A stretch of 36,804 nt of DNA from IMG/VR virus record IMGVR_UViG_3300030099_007345, positions 1 through 36,804 of that record, one strand, 5' to 3'. Below are positions 1-9,800 of the stretch, one piece after another. Numbering within the stretch: position 1 is the stretch's first letter; the number at the start of each line of letters is the position of its first letter. Origin of the DNA: a virus. Below the pieces are notes generated by a model. The model saw nothing but the letters and a program-made list of their open reading frames with translations. It was not told where the DNA came from and did not search any database. Both the position numbers and the translations under genes were made by a program.

Positions 1-76
1 CGTTTGAGCGAGATGCGTCAAACAGTGCCTTGTTTCCTTCCTTGATCTTCTTTACAAAATCTGTTCCAGAAAGCAT
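1..76 (-). CDS. N-terminal fragment of an unidentified protein, cut by window edge
   Basis: Only the first 25 codons are visible, beginning MLSGTDFVKKIKEG at the ATG complementary to 74-76. A GGT-containing purine stretch about 9 nt upstream could serve as ribosome binding site. The reading frame stays open to the window edge. The start loosely resembles the N-terminus of cyanophage AbrB-like DNA-binding proteins (often M-L-T-G-T-E-L-x-K-x-V-K), but that is only a resemblance over a dozen residues and no function is claimed. It is the next gene after the methyltransferase on the same strand. Confidence 0.55.
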   Translation of the reverse strand, partial: MLSGTDFVKKIKEGNKALFDASRSN

Positions 77-99
77 TGTTAATTTACCTATCTACGAAT

Positions 100-108
100 C
101 TATTTAGT
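100..108 (-). promoter_or_regulatory. possible late promoter core (ACTAAATA)
   Basis: The 40-nt gap between the methyltransferase stop and the next minus-strand start contains ACTAAATA on the minus strand. It shares TAAATA with the T4 late promoter TATAAATA and with the motifs in front of gp25, gp8 and the fibre gene. Short AT-rich matches are common in this DNA, so this is weak evidence. Confidence 0.3.
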
Positions 109-116
109 AATGTAAA

Positions 117-638
117 TTATAAGGCAGTATCATGAGAGTAAATGAAGAAATATCTCATATGCCCTTGCACTGTATACTCGTATGTCAATTTCTTTATCCA
201 ATAACCATAACGAGTTGCAATTGAGTGTATTTTATCAAGAGTCCATGGATACCAAACTATATCACCATAGTCTGCCCAATCATGTGGTATACCAGGATTT
301 ACACGGAATATTGCCTCCTTTCTCCACAAACCATGTAATATATCAATCTGATGATCTATTGTTTCTTCATCTCCAAAATTTATAGATCCCAAACATAATG
401 CAATATCAAAAGGAGGACTTTTATAATCCTCTAACGACACTTTGATGTCCGCAGCATCATTATATGGGTCTATGCCAATAAGATTTTTTATTTTACCTTT
501 GAAACGATTGTAACCACAACCAACATCCAACACACTGGAGGGTTTTTGATCATTTACATAATCCACTAATTGATATCCAGAATGTTTTAAATTTTTAAAA
601 TTTTGGTCTTTCCAGACACCACTAAAATAAGAGTTCAT
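117..638 (-). CDS. class I SAM-dependent methyltransferase-like protein
   Basis: A 173-aa protein when started at the ATG at 638. The longer reading to 680 lies wholly inside the upstream gene and adds an unlikely hydrophobic start. The motif VLDVGCG at residues 36-42 is the glycine-rich SAM-binding motif I of class I methyltransferases. It is followed by an acidic residue after the next strand (GIDPYN), the usual adenosine-ribose contact, and by a motif-IV-like FDIALCLGSINF. The length is short for the fold, so a minimal domain is expected. The start overlaps the end of the sulfotransferase-like gene by 17 nt, so the two are probably co-translated. The methyl acceptor is unknown; the place next to a sulfotransferase and behind the fibre genes makes a sugar or surface glycan an inference only. 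Confidence 0.75.
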   Translation of the reverse strand: MNSYFSGVWKDQNFKNLKHSGYQLVDYVNDQKPSSVLDVGCGYNRFKGKIKNLIGIDPYNDAADIKVSLEDYKSPPFDIALCLGSINFGDEETIDHQIDILHGLWRKEAIFRVNPGIPHDWADYGDIVWYPWTLDKIHSIATRYGYWIKKLTYEYTVQGHMRYFFIYSHDTAL

Positions 639-1359
639 CGCAGTTATAAAATACAAAAGGAGCATCGAACATTGGCACATCAGATTTAAAAAATTGATGT
701 GTCATAATAAGTTTCATATATTCCTCTTCTCCCTCCTCATCCCAAATATATCCTAATCTGTTGATAAAAGTTTTATTAGGTTGAATAATATAACAATCAT
801 TATCTCTTACAAATTCTCTGATCATTTTATCATGTCTCTTTATAAGCATCTTGAGTTTCTCATAATTAAGGGGATGATGTTCTTGAGTCTTTACTTTCAT
901 CCATGCTTTATACTTAGGATAATTACCTGTAAATGTCATGGCAATATTCCAACCTTCCCAACACAACTTAGTATCTCTAAGCACCAAAATAATTTTATTG
1001 TTAGGAAAATTTTTTGTCAACCAATTTAAGTTCTTGGTTTCCGCAAAAAAATGAGATCTAATCAAATAGTTTTGATCGTTAATCTCAGTAAATGGTCTAA
1101 GACACTCAACTATAAAAGATTCTTTGGTATAATTTTTTTCTAGATCATCAAAACCCTCGCCAAACTCCATAAGAGGATCCCAGAATGCTCCCTTATGATG
1201 TACACATCCTGTGTCTCCTCGCTTACCTATCTCCTCTCTATCTGCTCTTCTATCAGATTTATTCAGGTTTAATTTAGCACAGCAACCTAGTAATAGAGAC
1301 AATTTTGCCCAACCACTACCAGGCACTGCAACATAAAATATTAGTTGTTCGTCCTTCAC
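622..1359 (-). CDS. sulfotransferase-like (P-loop PAPS-binding fold) protein
   Basis: A 245-aa protein. Residues 13-21, PGSGWAKLS, match the 5'-phosphosulfate loop of sulfotransferases (usually P-x-S-G-T-T-W). NKIILVLRDTKLCWEGWN, near residue 117 onward, matches the strand and Arg of the 3'-phosphate-binding region, although the usual RDP is RDT. The family transfers sulfate from PAPS to hydroxyl or amino groups. The start is GTG at 1359, which overlaps the TGA of the 58-aa gene as GTGA and so suggests translational coupling. The stop lies inside the methyltransferase gene. It is not a close copy of the five sulfotransferases at 29662-36584, since the GWSATxPL signature is absent. The substrate is unknown; phage or host glycan is plausible. 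Confidence 0.65.
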   Translation of the reverse strand: MKDEQLIFYVAVPGSGWAKLSLLLGCCAKLNLNKSDRRADREEIGKRGDTGCVHHKGAFWDPLMEFGEGFDDLEKNYTKESFIVECLRPFTEINDQNYLIRSHFFAETKNLNWLTKNFPNNKIILVLRDTKLCWEGWNIAMTFTGNYPKYKAWMKVKTQEHHPLNYEKLKMLIKRHDKMIREFVRDNDCYIIQPNKTFINRLGYIWDEEGEEEYMKLIMTHQFFKSDVPMFDAPFVFYNCDELLF

Positions 1360-1532
1360 TCACTCTTTGTTTCTTCTAACTCTCCACCATCAACTGTTTC
1401 TGGTGATGTTTGTAATGATTGTATTTGTTTTTGTAGAGTCAAAATCTTTGCTTCAAAAGCGATGTTTTGAGCAGTGAGAGCATTGATTCTATTTTGATAT
1501 ATTTGAAGAACTGTGTTTACTTCTTCATTCAT
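1356..1532 (-). CDS. 58-aa coiled-coil protein
   Basis: A short gene from ATG 1532 to TGA 1356, encoding a protein that starts MNEEVNTVLQIYQNRINAL. Residues 5-42 have a heptad-like spacing of L, I and A with polar residues between, ending ILTLQKQIQSLQ, followed by an acidic hydrophilic tail. This fits a trimeric or dimeric coiled coil such as a fibre chaperone or connector. It sits directly behind the tail fibre gene and its TGA overlaps the GTG start of the sulfotransferase-like gene. Small coiled-coil proteins next to fibre genes are common in T4-like cyanophages, but no named family is recognised here. Confidence 0.7.
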   Translation of the reverse strand: MNEEVNTVLQIYQNRINALTAQNIAFEAKILTLQKQIQSLQTSPETVDGGELEETKSE

Positions 1533-1541
1533 GATAAAGAT

Positions 1542-1560
1542 TATATAACTGACTTATATA
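1542..1560. repeat. AT-rich perfect inverted repeat between fibre and coiled-coil gene
   Basis: TATATAA and TTATATA flank the 5-nt spacer CTGAC in the 30-nt gap between the fibre stop and the 58-aa gene start. It could be a weak hairpin or a promoter-like AT element. There is no T-run, so it does not look like an intrinsic terminator. Confidence 0.4.
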
Positions 1561-1562
1561 TG

Positions 1563-2627
1563 CTAGAACGAGCCACCGTCTATCGTGATATTTTCTAATG
1601 ACCTTGTTGTACCAGAGCAAGATATAACTTGTGTTTGACCTGCACAATCATTTACAAATAAAGATCCAATCTCTAATCCTGAGTATGCACTTGCTGTAAG
1701 GACACCTGTGGACTCTGATACTTCTGAACCAAATACTATTCTGCCTGCAGAATCATCCCAGTATATTGCTGCTTTTTTCGCTGAACCATCATAGTAGTTG
1801 AGCACAAGACCCACGTCTTTATTAGTATCACTACTTAGAGCACCACCATCAACAACTTGTAACTCAAGTAAAACATCTTCAATTGTTGTGTTGACAGTAT
1901 TTAAAGATGATGTAGTGCCATTTACAGTTAAGTTACCACTAAGGGTCAGGTTTGATCCTGTGATAGTGCCAACTGCTATATTTGGTGTACCAGTAAGTCC
2001 TTGTGCATTAGTAGCTAAAGTAGCAGAGTCTGCGTTTCCTGTGACATCACCTGTGACATCACCCGTCACATCACCAGTGACATTACCAGTGACATTACCA
2101 GTCAAAGCACCAACAAAAGATGTTGCTGTTAGTTCTCCAGATGATGAATTGAATGTGAGGTTTGTCCCAGTCTTAGGTGAAACATCACCTGTTGTTTGAG
2201 TAGCAAACATCGGGAAGCATGTTGTATCAGAAGATTCATCTGCTACTACGATCTCGTTTACCGCCCCAGAGTTTTGAGGTGTAGTATCAAATGAAAATTC
2301 TCCTGATGCATTACATTTCAAAAATCCATTATTGACTGCTGCTGCAGGCATTGTATAAACTTGATTATCCCCTAATGCAGCAGGTGCCTTGATGGTAATT
2401 GCACTTGCACCGTTGTTCTGTGCTTCTACTAATTTTACACCTGAGGCGTTAGTAGCGTCTCCCTTTTCCCAAAATCTTGCTGATCCTATAAATTGGTTGT
2501 TAGTTGTTGTAGAGTCTATACCAACATATAGATCATTCTTGTCAACGGTAAAACCAGGTTCACCTGCTCTGAGACCTGGCAAACTTGCAAGGTTACCTCT
2601 CTTAAACTGTAATACTGGAGCTGCCAT
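1563..2627 (-). CDS. tail fibre protein with Mtd-like N-terminus and GDVT repeats
   Basis: A 354-aa virion protein. Residues 7-40 (FKRGNLASLPGLRAGEPGFT, then DKNDLYVG) resemble the N-terminal domain of major tropism determinant and hyaluronidase-type phage fibres, which attaches fibres to the baseplate. Residues about 175-197 are a run of four-residue GNVT/GDVT repeats, coded by 12-bp tandem repeats, as seen in beta-helical phage fibres. Low-complexity T, S, N, G-rich sequence fills the rest. It follows the baseplate genes in the same operon, has its own upstream gap with a TAAATA motif, and precedes a coiled-coil protein. The role is probably host binding or a fibre shaft; the receptor is not inferable. 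Confidence 0.75.
   Translation of the reverse strand: MAAPVLQFKRGNLASLPGLRAGEPGFTVDKNDLYVGIDSTTTNNQFIGSARFWEKGDATNASGVKLVEAQNNGASAITIKAPAALGDNQVYTMPAAAVNNGFLKCNASGEFSFDTTPQNSGAVNEIVVADESSDTTCFPMFATQTTGDVSPKTGTNLTFNSSSGELTATSFVGALTGNVTGNVTGDVTGDVTGDVTGNADSATLATNAQGLTGTPNIAVGTITGSNLTLSGNLTVNGTTSSLNTVNTTIEDVLLELQVVDGGALSSDTNKDVGLVLNYYDGSAKKAAIYWDDSAGRIVFGSEVSESTGVLTASAYSGLEIGSLFVNDCAGQTQVISCSGTTRSLENITIDGGSF
2035..2106 (-). repeat. 12-bp tandem repeats coding for GNVT/GDVT units
   Basis: From 2041 to 2100 the plus strand reads as five successive 12-bp units of the type GTGACATCACCT, GTCACATCACCA and GTGACATTACCA, with a sixth diverged unit after them and a partial one before. On the coding strand they give repeated Gly-Asn/Asp-Val-Thr. 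Unit number is likely to vary between strains by slippage or recombination. Confidence 0.85.
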
Positions 2628-2648
2628 CTCTGTTAAATACCTATTTTA

Positions 2649-2656
2649 TATTTAGA
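2649..2656 (-). promoter_or_regulatory. candidate late promoter (TCTAAATA) for the fibre gene
   Basis: TCTAAATA on the minus strand lies 22-29 nt upstream of the fibre ATG at 2627, in the 30-nt gap after the 141-aa gene. It matches the T4 late promoter TATAAATA at 7 of 8 positions. The spacing leaves room for a short leader containing an AGAG ribosome binding site. Confidence 0.4.
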
Positions 2657-2657
2657 A

Positions 2658-3083
2658 TTATGACCATGTACCAGCGTCGAGATCAATTTTATCATCTAAT
2701 TGTACATCAAGTTCATCGACGAGGTTGTCTATGACGGTGGTGCTAAATCCAATAGGACCTGATACAGAACCTACAGCAGAATCAACTACAGCATCAGGAG
2801 AGATAAATTTAAAATTATCCTCAGTTGCATCATAAGTAAGGATAAAGTTTGTACCCACCCCTGCACTTATAGCAGTTGAATTTATGTCAAGGATGTCTCT
2901 TAGTTTTGCCACTTGTTCATCTGGAGCATTGAATGCGGTTCTTTGTTCACCGATTTTTACAATAAAGAATTCACTATCTTGAACGATATCGAATTCCTCT
3001 TTGGTTCTTGAAAATCTGACGGATGGTTGTGCACCTATGTCATCGTCAGCATGTGATGAACTTTGGTTGATAAGTCCAGACAT
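2658..3083 (-). CDS. 141-aa putative virion protein, function unknown
   Basis: Not recognised as a named family. It has a hydrophilic start (MSGLINQSSSHADDD), a central mixed segment SVRFSRTKEEFDIVQDSEFF, and an acidic C-terminus ending in repeated D-E-L-D-V-Q-L-D-D-K-I. There is no signal peptide or membrane segment. It lies between the 113-aa Ig-like protein and the tail fibre with only one base between its ATG and the upstream TGA, so it is probably co-expressed with them late in infection. The place and composition suggest a fibre-associated or baseplate-edge structural protein; this is inference from context. Confidence 0.75.
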   Translation of the reverse strand: MSGLINQSSSHADDDIGAQPSVRFSRTKEEFDIVQDSEFFIVKIGEQRTAFNAPDEQVAKLRDILDINSTAISAGVGTNFILTYDATEDNFKFISPDAVVDSAVGSVSGPIGFSTTVIDNLVDELDVQLDDKIDLDAGTWS

Positions 3084-3084
3084 G

Positions 3085-3426
3085 TCATAACGCTGATGTA
3101 GGATTTACCAAAACTTGCCCAGTGAATATTTTAGTTTTTACACCAGAAAAGTTATTAGTAATTAGAACGTCATACTCGTATCTACCAGAGGTTATGATAC
3201 CAGTTTGAGAACTTGTCATTGATAATGTAACTTGACCGTCAGTTGGCGTGGAACCATGAGTTGCAGCGAATCCTATCGACCCTGCTGCACCAGCATGTTT
3301 TCTCATTTTCGCAGAAAAACTAAACCCAGAGAGGTCTAGTGCAGAATTATCACTCTTCTTCACATCAAAGGTTGAAGAGAAATCTGCTCCCTGTTCTATT
3401 TGAATATTAACTGATGGAACTGCCAT
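3085..3426 (-). CDS. 113-aa putative virion protein with a beta-sandwich look
   Basis: A beta-rich sequence of alternating hydrophobic residues: IQIEQGADFSSTFDVKK, then LDLSGFSFSAKMRKH, VTLSMTSSQTG and GRYEYDVLITN, ending TKIFTGQVLVNP. This pattern (an anchor strand, then 'polar tension' and 'G-x-Y-x-Y-D-V-x-x' strands) is common in the BppU/Ig-like N-terminal domains of phage baseplate and receptor-binding proteins, which I propose as the likely fold. It lies four bases behind the 71-aa coiled-coil gene in the baseplate-to-fibre operon. The exact function is unknown. Confidence 0.7.
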   Translation of the reverse strand: MAVPSVNIQIEQGADFSSTFDVKKSDNSALDLSGFSFSAKMRKHAGAAGSIGFAATHGSTPTDGQVTLSMTSSQTGIITSGRYEYDVLITNNFSGVKTKIFTGQVLVNPTSAL

Positions 3427-3430
3427 AATC

Positions 3431-3646
3431 CTATTTATTCTGTTTTAGAATTAGTTCTTTCAATAATTCTATCTCACCCTTCAATCTATCTATTTCATCT
3501 CTTTGAGATAAACGTGCATTTTTTTCATTCATGTACCGTTTATACGCTGCACTATCATTATTTACTATCGCTGTCGTCCTTACATCCCTCATCAGTGAGG
3601 GATGATTCTCGACTTTTATTTTTTTCGATGATCGGGTAATTCTCAT
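3431..3646 (-). CDS. 71-aa basic/coiled-coil small protein
   Basis: Starts at ATG 3646, preceded by a strong GGAGGG ribosome binding site at 7-nt spacing, which decides the start. The first half is basic (MRITRSSKKIKV). The second half, from about residue 45, is an amphipathic helix with heptad leucines and isoleucines (RLKGEIELLKELILKQ) that should form a coiled coil. Its 5' half is overlapped in another frame by the 45-aa reading frame that starts at 3695. It belongs to the small-protein cluster between the DUF4815 protein and the fibre genes. No named family is recognised. Confidence 0.7.
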   Translation of the reverse strand: MRITRSSKKIKVENHPSLMRDVRTTAIVNNDSAAYKRYMNEKNARLSQRDEIDRLKGEIELLKELILKQNK

Positions 3647-3695
3647 CGAGAGTGCCCTCCAATACTTCTGCTGCTAGTGACCATGCGTTTATCAT
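3558..3695 (-). CDS. 45-aa overlapping small ORF, probably translated
   Basis: The ATG complementary to 3693-3695 overlaps the TGA of the 66-aa gene as ATGA, the junction type used throughout this operon. The frame runs to a TAA at 3558-3560 and overlaps the first 89 nt of the 71-aa gene in a different frame. The product begins MINAWSLAAEVLEGTL and is acidic and serine-rich at the end. The helical N-A-W-x-L-A-x-E-x-L-E-G start looks protein-like rather than random. No clear ribosome binding site precedes it, so expression would depend on coupling. It could also be a chance frame. Confidence 0.45.
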   Translation of the reverse strand: MINAWSLAAEVLEGTLDENYPIIEKNKSRESSLTDEGCKDDSDSK

Positions 3696-3892
3696 GTTGT
3701 AATTTTTTTAGATTGTTTTTTTACAAAATCCCTAGGAAGACCATGCTTAAATTTCCATACGTCTAATCCCTTTTTCTTTATGTCAGGTGTGATAACAAAA
3801 GGTGTATCACGAGGATAAGCAGATCTCCCAAGAGTATAATTTGGAGTCGTATAGTCAGATGAGTCTGAGAGAAATTGTTTGAATGTCTTCAT
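3692..3892 (-). CDS. 66-aa small protein (MKTFKQFL start), function unknown
   Basis: A basic 66-aa protein beginning MKTFKQFLSDSSDY and ending in a lysine-rich tail (VKKQSKKITT). The MKTFKQFL beginning recurs in several small or prohead-related proteins of T4-like cyanophages, which is family knowledge and not evidence of function. There is no membrane segment. Its ATG shares one base with the stop of the DUF4815 gene (TAATG) and its stop overlaps the next short frame (ATGA), so it is coupled on both sides within the late structural operon. Confidence 0.65.
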   Translation of the reverse strand: MKTFKQFLSDSSDYTTPNYTLGRSAYPRDTPFVITPDIKKKGLDVWKFKHGLPRDFVKKQSKKITT

Positions 3893-6800
3893 TATGCCAC
3901 AGCAATTGCTCTGAAGTCAAGTAATTGAGGAACTTGTGCTTGATTGATTGATGATAAACAAACTTTTACTTGGAACCCTGTAAATGGTGGTAGATTATTT
4001 TTGGTAAATTCATACTCTAAGAATTGATCTTCAAGACTTGGAACTACATTCCTGTCAGGTCTACCACTATTATTTTTTTCAGAGATAACAAACCCAGATG
4101 AATCAAGATTTTCAAAACCAGGCATCAATTCAAACACTTTATCAAGCGAATCAGTATCTGCTCTAAACAATCTGTACAACACTCTTATATCTGCAGCTGG
4201 TGGTCTAAACGCAGCAAATAATACCTTAAGTGATGTAGCAGGGTTCTCCAACATGATGACTTTTGTTTGATATAGATTATCATGTGGGTCATCAAGTTGA
4301 TTTGCCTTACTGCTTTGAGCGTAATTACCAACTGGACTATTTATTCTGTGAGTTGACACATTTATTGAACTCTTGAATGCGTCAATAACGGGAGAGACAT
4401 TTTCATTATCTGTAGATAAATTCAAGTCCAGTGTCATTGATTTTTCACCTGGCAATGCATTCAGTTGTGCTGATTCATTTACCTTAGATGCAACCATTCT
4501 TACATTTGGGAACTCAGTTTTATTGACAAGTGATATATCTTCATATCCTCTGTCAGCGAATGATGCTTCACCTCCGCTTATACTTGTTCCTGATGTGGTT
4601 CTCAAACTTGCCTCAATAGTGGTGCCCTTAGGTATACTATGAGAGACAACTGGTGTTGCACTGTCAAATACAATATTTGCAGATCCCTTTCCTCTGGTTC
4701 CTCCACCTGGTTTATCTTTTGAGAACAATTTAGAACCAGTTATCTTCACATGATATGTGTCTGCTGTTACCTTTTCATCTATTGTTGTGGATACGTTTAT
4801 GAGAGAGTGTTCCGTATTAATTTTCCTAAGAGATACACCAGATAATTCATACTTCTGAACAGGTGTGCCTATAGGGTAGCTCCTTGCAAAAGTATTATCA
4901 TTACCACGTGTAATTGTACCACTCAATTGATTAGTACCTACAGATGTATATTGAATCACTTCATCTCCTATCAATGCAAAACCAGGATTGCTTGATGTGA
5001 CTTGCTCTCCTTCAAAGAAATTGAATCCAGTGCTACTTGCAACACTTACAATACTTGTTTCACTATTACCATAAGCAACGGTAGTTTTTGTAGGCACAGT
5101 ATCACCTGTTATACCTTTCAATGAAACTGTATTATTGTCTGAATAATTACCATGATTAGGATGTGTAACCTTGAAATGTAGACCATCAAATTGATCAGTG
5201 TTTGTTGTTACTGTGGATGGTATTATGTTATCAACAGTTACACCATAACCAAGAGTTGCGTCATGATATTGTATTGGGTTTGTTGTGTCAAATGTACCCT
5301 TACTGTTAGTAAGTAGAAGTGAATTCACACCAGTGGTAACACCAACTGTAAGTAAAAGATTTTGTCCCAAACCTTTAGTTCCAAGGGAAGCAGTCAATGT
5401 ATCACCAACTTGATATCCTGTTCCAGTGTTGTCACCAATTATAGTAACTTGTGTAACAACACCACTAGATACGGTTACAATACCAACAGCTCCTGATCCT
5501 GATCCAGTGAGATTTACAAAACTGACGCTAGAATAAGTAGCATCTTCATAATTTGCACCACCATTTGTAATGACTAAAGTATTTGCTGCTTGACCAAGAT
5601 GCCCAAGTTTCGCTGCCACAACACCTGATGCTCCCGAATTGTCATCTTGAAGTATTTCTGTGCCAAGATCTATGATACCATCACCAATCGCAGAACTCAA
5701 TCCTACCGTCACACGTTTTGAAAATGTTTCTATGGGATTCTCTGGCAAATCATTTCTATTGTCAAATGTGTCAAGTTGAGGGTTGTAAAAACGAGCTGTT
5801 CCATTATTCAGTGTAAATTTTGCTTTTCTTGCGGTATACTTCATGTCCTCCAACTGAGAAGGAGTCCATGTTCCAGACGTTTGACCCTTGAATAAAGAAC
5901 CCAGAGACGGTTGTTTCGTCACAATGACTTTTCCAAGTTCCGTGTTATCGGCTGTAGATATGTCAGCCTCACCTATTTGACATATCCATTGATTATATTC
6001 TCTCGTTGAGGTAACAACAATGAAGGCATATTCACCTGCAGGTAGATATATCGGAGATCTAAATGTAAACGTTGTCGGCACAGTGGCATCGTCCGACACA
6101 CTTACTTGATCTGGGTTCAAGACCACACCACTATTTTTGACGACATTTCTTGATGGATACCCATTCACAACGTTTGCTACCCTCAATTCAATAGGGACAG
6201 TCTCGGATTTTGTAGCGAAGAAGAAATCAACGGAAGTCATGAAAATGCCAGGATTTTCTTCTACAAAAAATGTTTGTGCGAGTGGGTCATCATCCAACTC
6301 TGGTGGTGGAGAATTATCTACAACTGCTCGTTGTTCTACTGTAATATTATTTGTTATGTTTGTAATATTGATTATTACTGGTTCTGGTATAACGGGTGGA
6401 GCAGGTTCTGTTCTCTCTAGTGTAGTCTCAGTTACGAGAGTTCCCTCTGAGAAATGATCTGCTGCAGCTCTAGAGAAATTCAAACCAGGATATGCATCCT
6501 GTGGTCTCAAACTTGCTAATAAGGCAGTGTTTGTACCATTCTCAAATCTATCTGGTGGAATGTAATAAGCACCAAGCACTGCACCAAAATCATCTGTTAT
6601 AAGTCTTATCTGATTAATTTCTGCTTCAGCACCACTTGTTTCACCCACTAATCTCATACCGACTAGAGCGAATCCAAAGAAGTTACCATCCGATTTTTGA
6701 TTCAATGATTGAATGTCTACGTTCAATACTGTTGTAGTTTCAGAGTATGCAGACGATAAACCGACGTTAGCAACATATGGATTATTTGAAAATACGAGTG

Positions 6801-9800
6801 TAGGATTATTGAAAGGTCCGTCTTTGTGGTTTGGTGCTGCTAATCTAAATCTGAGATCTATACCTTGACTTTGATTTTGAGTTGATACAGATAATCCACG
6901 AACGGTCTCACCAACTTGGAAAGCACCTTGTATGGGAGTTACCTCAAGAAGTTTTGGTATGGTACGGATATTATTTTCTATCATATCCTCACCAGCAAAT
7001 GAATTGTAGTGATTTGTACCAGGTTTTAATCTAGTAGCAGTGAAAGCAATATTTTGCTCTCTCATGCTTGGTATTGCTTCTTCCTCAACTATGATGTCGT
7101 TGGAGAATCCTATACCATCATCTTGCACTTGAAATACTCTTTCAGTAAAGACATCAGACTCAGGGTTTAAGGAAAGATTACCACTACCACTTCTATTCAT
7201 GTATGGGTTTACATTCTCTACTCTTGTAGCGAATGGTTGAGTTCTATCAATAACTTCCTCATAATCAAGAGTGATTATATCACCAGATAATTTGATATTT
7301 GGTGAACCTAAGTCGGTAGCGAATCGAGGGTCAACTGAAAGGTCAGGACTGCCATTAGTCCCCACAACACTAGCAGAGCCAATAAGCAAATCAATACTAT
7401 CTGTGTGTTTTCTTGGGGTGAGCTTTCCTTCATCAATGTCGTATTTTAGGAATGGGACAGTCTTATCAGCTACGAGGAAATTTTGGAAAGGATCTACTAC
7501 AAAACCATTCTTAAATCTATCAAGACCTGTTGTAGGATCTGTAATTACAAGACTTTCTGTTTTATTCTCAAGTAGAGATAATGCAGTGACCTCCTCTATA
7601 GTCCTTATTCTAGTATCGAGATCACCTATCTGCTTCATCGTGTAACGTTTGTTAGCACGAAAATCTATCTTGACCTCACGTTTTGCATCATAAACATATG
7701 GTTGATATGTTATTTTAGCAAGTTCAAATGATTCTGATATAACCTCTGGTTCTACTGGTTTTACAGCAGGTGTTCCCTTCTGTATGGTAAATGTAGAATC
7801 TCTGTTGAGGAACAATCTATCTATTCTTCCAAGGTAGTGATTGTAATCAAAAGTAATGTTTTCATCAGATACTAAAATAGCTGGTGACTGTCCACCTCCA
7901 CTAAAATCTCGTGAATCAAATTCAAACGGTGACCTACTGCCTGTGTATGGAGCAACTCTTGGTCTCAGGTCAACAACATCTGTATTTCTAATATTATCAA
8001 AAGCAGGGACACCATCATAATTATTTTTGGTATAACTATTTGCTGTAATGATATCACCCGAATCCTCTGAATTTATTACATAGTGATCAAAAAAGACAGT
8101 TAATCTTCCCTGAGGTTCTGGGAAACCTTGTTTACGAACTATTCTTCCATAATCATAAAACTCTGCTCTTTGCCCTGTATCAAGAATAAAATTATTTCTT
8201 ATATTTGGATCACCCGAATTGACATTTGATAATACAGCTCTTACTCCACTCTCCTCAAAAAATACCTCTTCATTCTCAACAAACGCTGAAGCATTCTTGA
8301 ATAAAACGTTTACTTTTGTCGTACCACTTCTTGAAAGAACTTGTGCTGCAGCTCCTGAACTCTTACCTACACCAATTTCTCCTACAATTATATCAGCGTT
8401 GTTACCATTAGGTCCATTGTATGATCCTAAAGTCATGTCAGGTATAGAAGCATCACCTGTGCCTGATGACTCAAATACAGCAACAATATTGACAACATCG
8501 GGTACGTCTAATGATATCTCCCTATCTTGAACTCTTTTACCAAATACATCATTTGGAATCAGACCATCTCGTATACCTGTTGATATACCAGAGTTTGATC
8601 TACTAGAACCTGTAATAATTTTTGTCGCTTCTCGTATAAGTGTTTTTTGTTTCGACTTTACTTTTGATTTTTGCTGTGTGCTATGCACCACTACACTAGA
8701 TTGATTTCCTGTCAAACCAGAAATTGTGACACCTTTTCCACCACCTGTAATAACAACTTGATCAGATGTTAGATCTTCTACAACCCCATTGCTATAAACG
8801 ATTGTATATCTCTCTTCATCAAACGGTGCATACACTAGATCTGTACCTGTGAGTCCTGGTAGATCCATTTGACCATTAATATTAGTGCTTTGACCAGTGT
8901 TCTCTACTCTTATTTGCAGAAGTGAATCTGTCAAATCTAATGATTCTATATTTGTATTTGCAAGTTCTGAATATAAAAATCCACTTGTAGAATCTCTTAA
9001 TTTACCTGCTACTAACTTAAGATCACTGACAGTAGTGGTAGTGCCTGGTAATGCCTTGTGACACACTCCAGAAACAGTGTCTGGTGCTGCTACAACAGTC
9101 ACATTATTATTAACAGCACTCACAGCACTCACCACGTTGAATGTGACATCTGTTTGACCACCACGTTTGTATGCTATCACATCTCCAACCTTGAAGTTTG
9201 ATACCCAACCAGGCGTACCACTTGTCACTACACCACCACTTGTGATGCTGAAAGACCTTCCTGTAAAATCTTTTTTTGTTTCTAGTAATACATCAGCAGC
9301 AAATATCCTACCTGCTGCGGTTGACCTTACAGACTTTACATCACTAAGATCAAAATCTGTGATGGATTCAATCACCCTTCCATTAAGTTCACCATTGATT
9401 ATAATTTGCTCGTCGTTTATAAACTTACCAGATACTTGATTTAATGTTATCTCAACACCATTACTTACTGCGGTGCGTAAAAATCCTCTTGCACCACTAT
9501 TTCTACCCTCAATAACAGCAGGTAACGCAATTGTATGTGCTTGATTTATAGTAAGTTTAGTATCTGTCTGAATATCAAATAAAAATATCTCAAAGACACT
9601 TGCATCTCCTGTATAACCTGCGTTCTGTAATTTGTAATCATATACTCTTGCTCTTCCGATAGAATCGCCAGCAGCAGATGATTTAGTAGAACCTAATCTT
9701 GCACTTCGTAAATCAAGAAAATCTGATGTGGCAGCAGATAAATTCAATCTCGCTGAACTCAAAACATTATTCAAACGTAACCTATTACCTGCTTGAAAAG

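Noticed and set aside
638-680. Longer methyltransferase start at 680
   Set aside because: It adds residues unlike the family and lies completely within the upstream gene; the ATG at 638 begins the plausible domain.
2035-2106. Possible CRISPR array
   Set aside because: 12-bp units without spacers lie in frame inside a fibre gene and encode G-D/N-V-T repeats.
1798-2199. 133-aa plus-strand open frame with PVTSPVTSPV repeats
   Set aside because: Exact antisense of the fibre repeat region; its repeats are only the mirror of the real coding repeats.
3432-3439. AATAAATA before the 113-aa gene as a late promoter
   Set aside because: It coincides with the last codons and stop of the 71-aa gene and is only about 6 nt from the start codon, leaving no leader.
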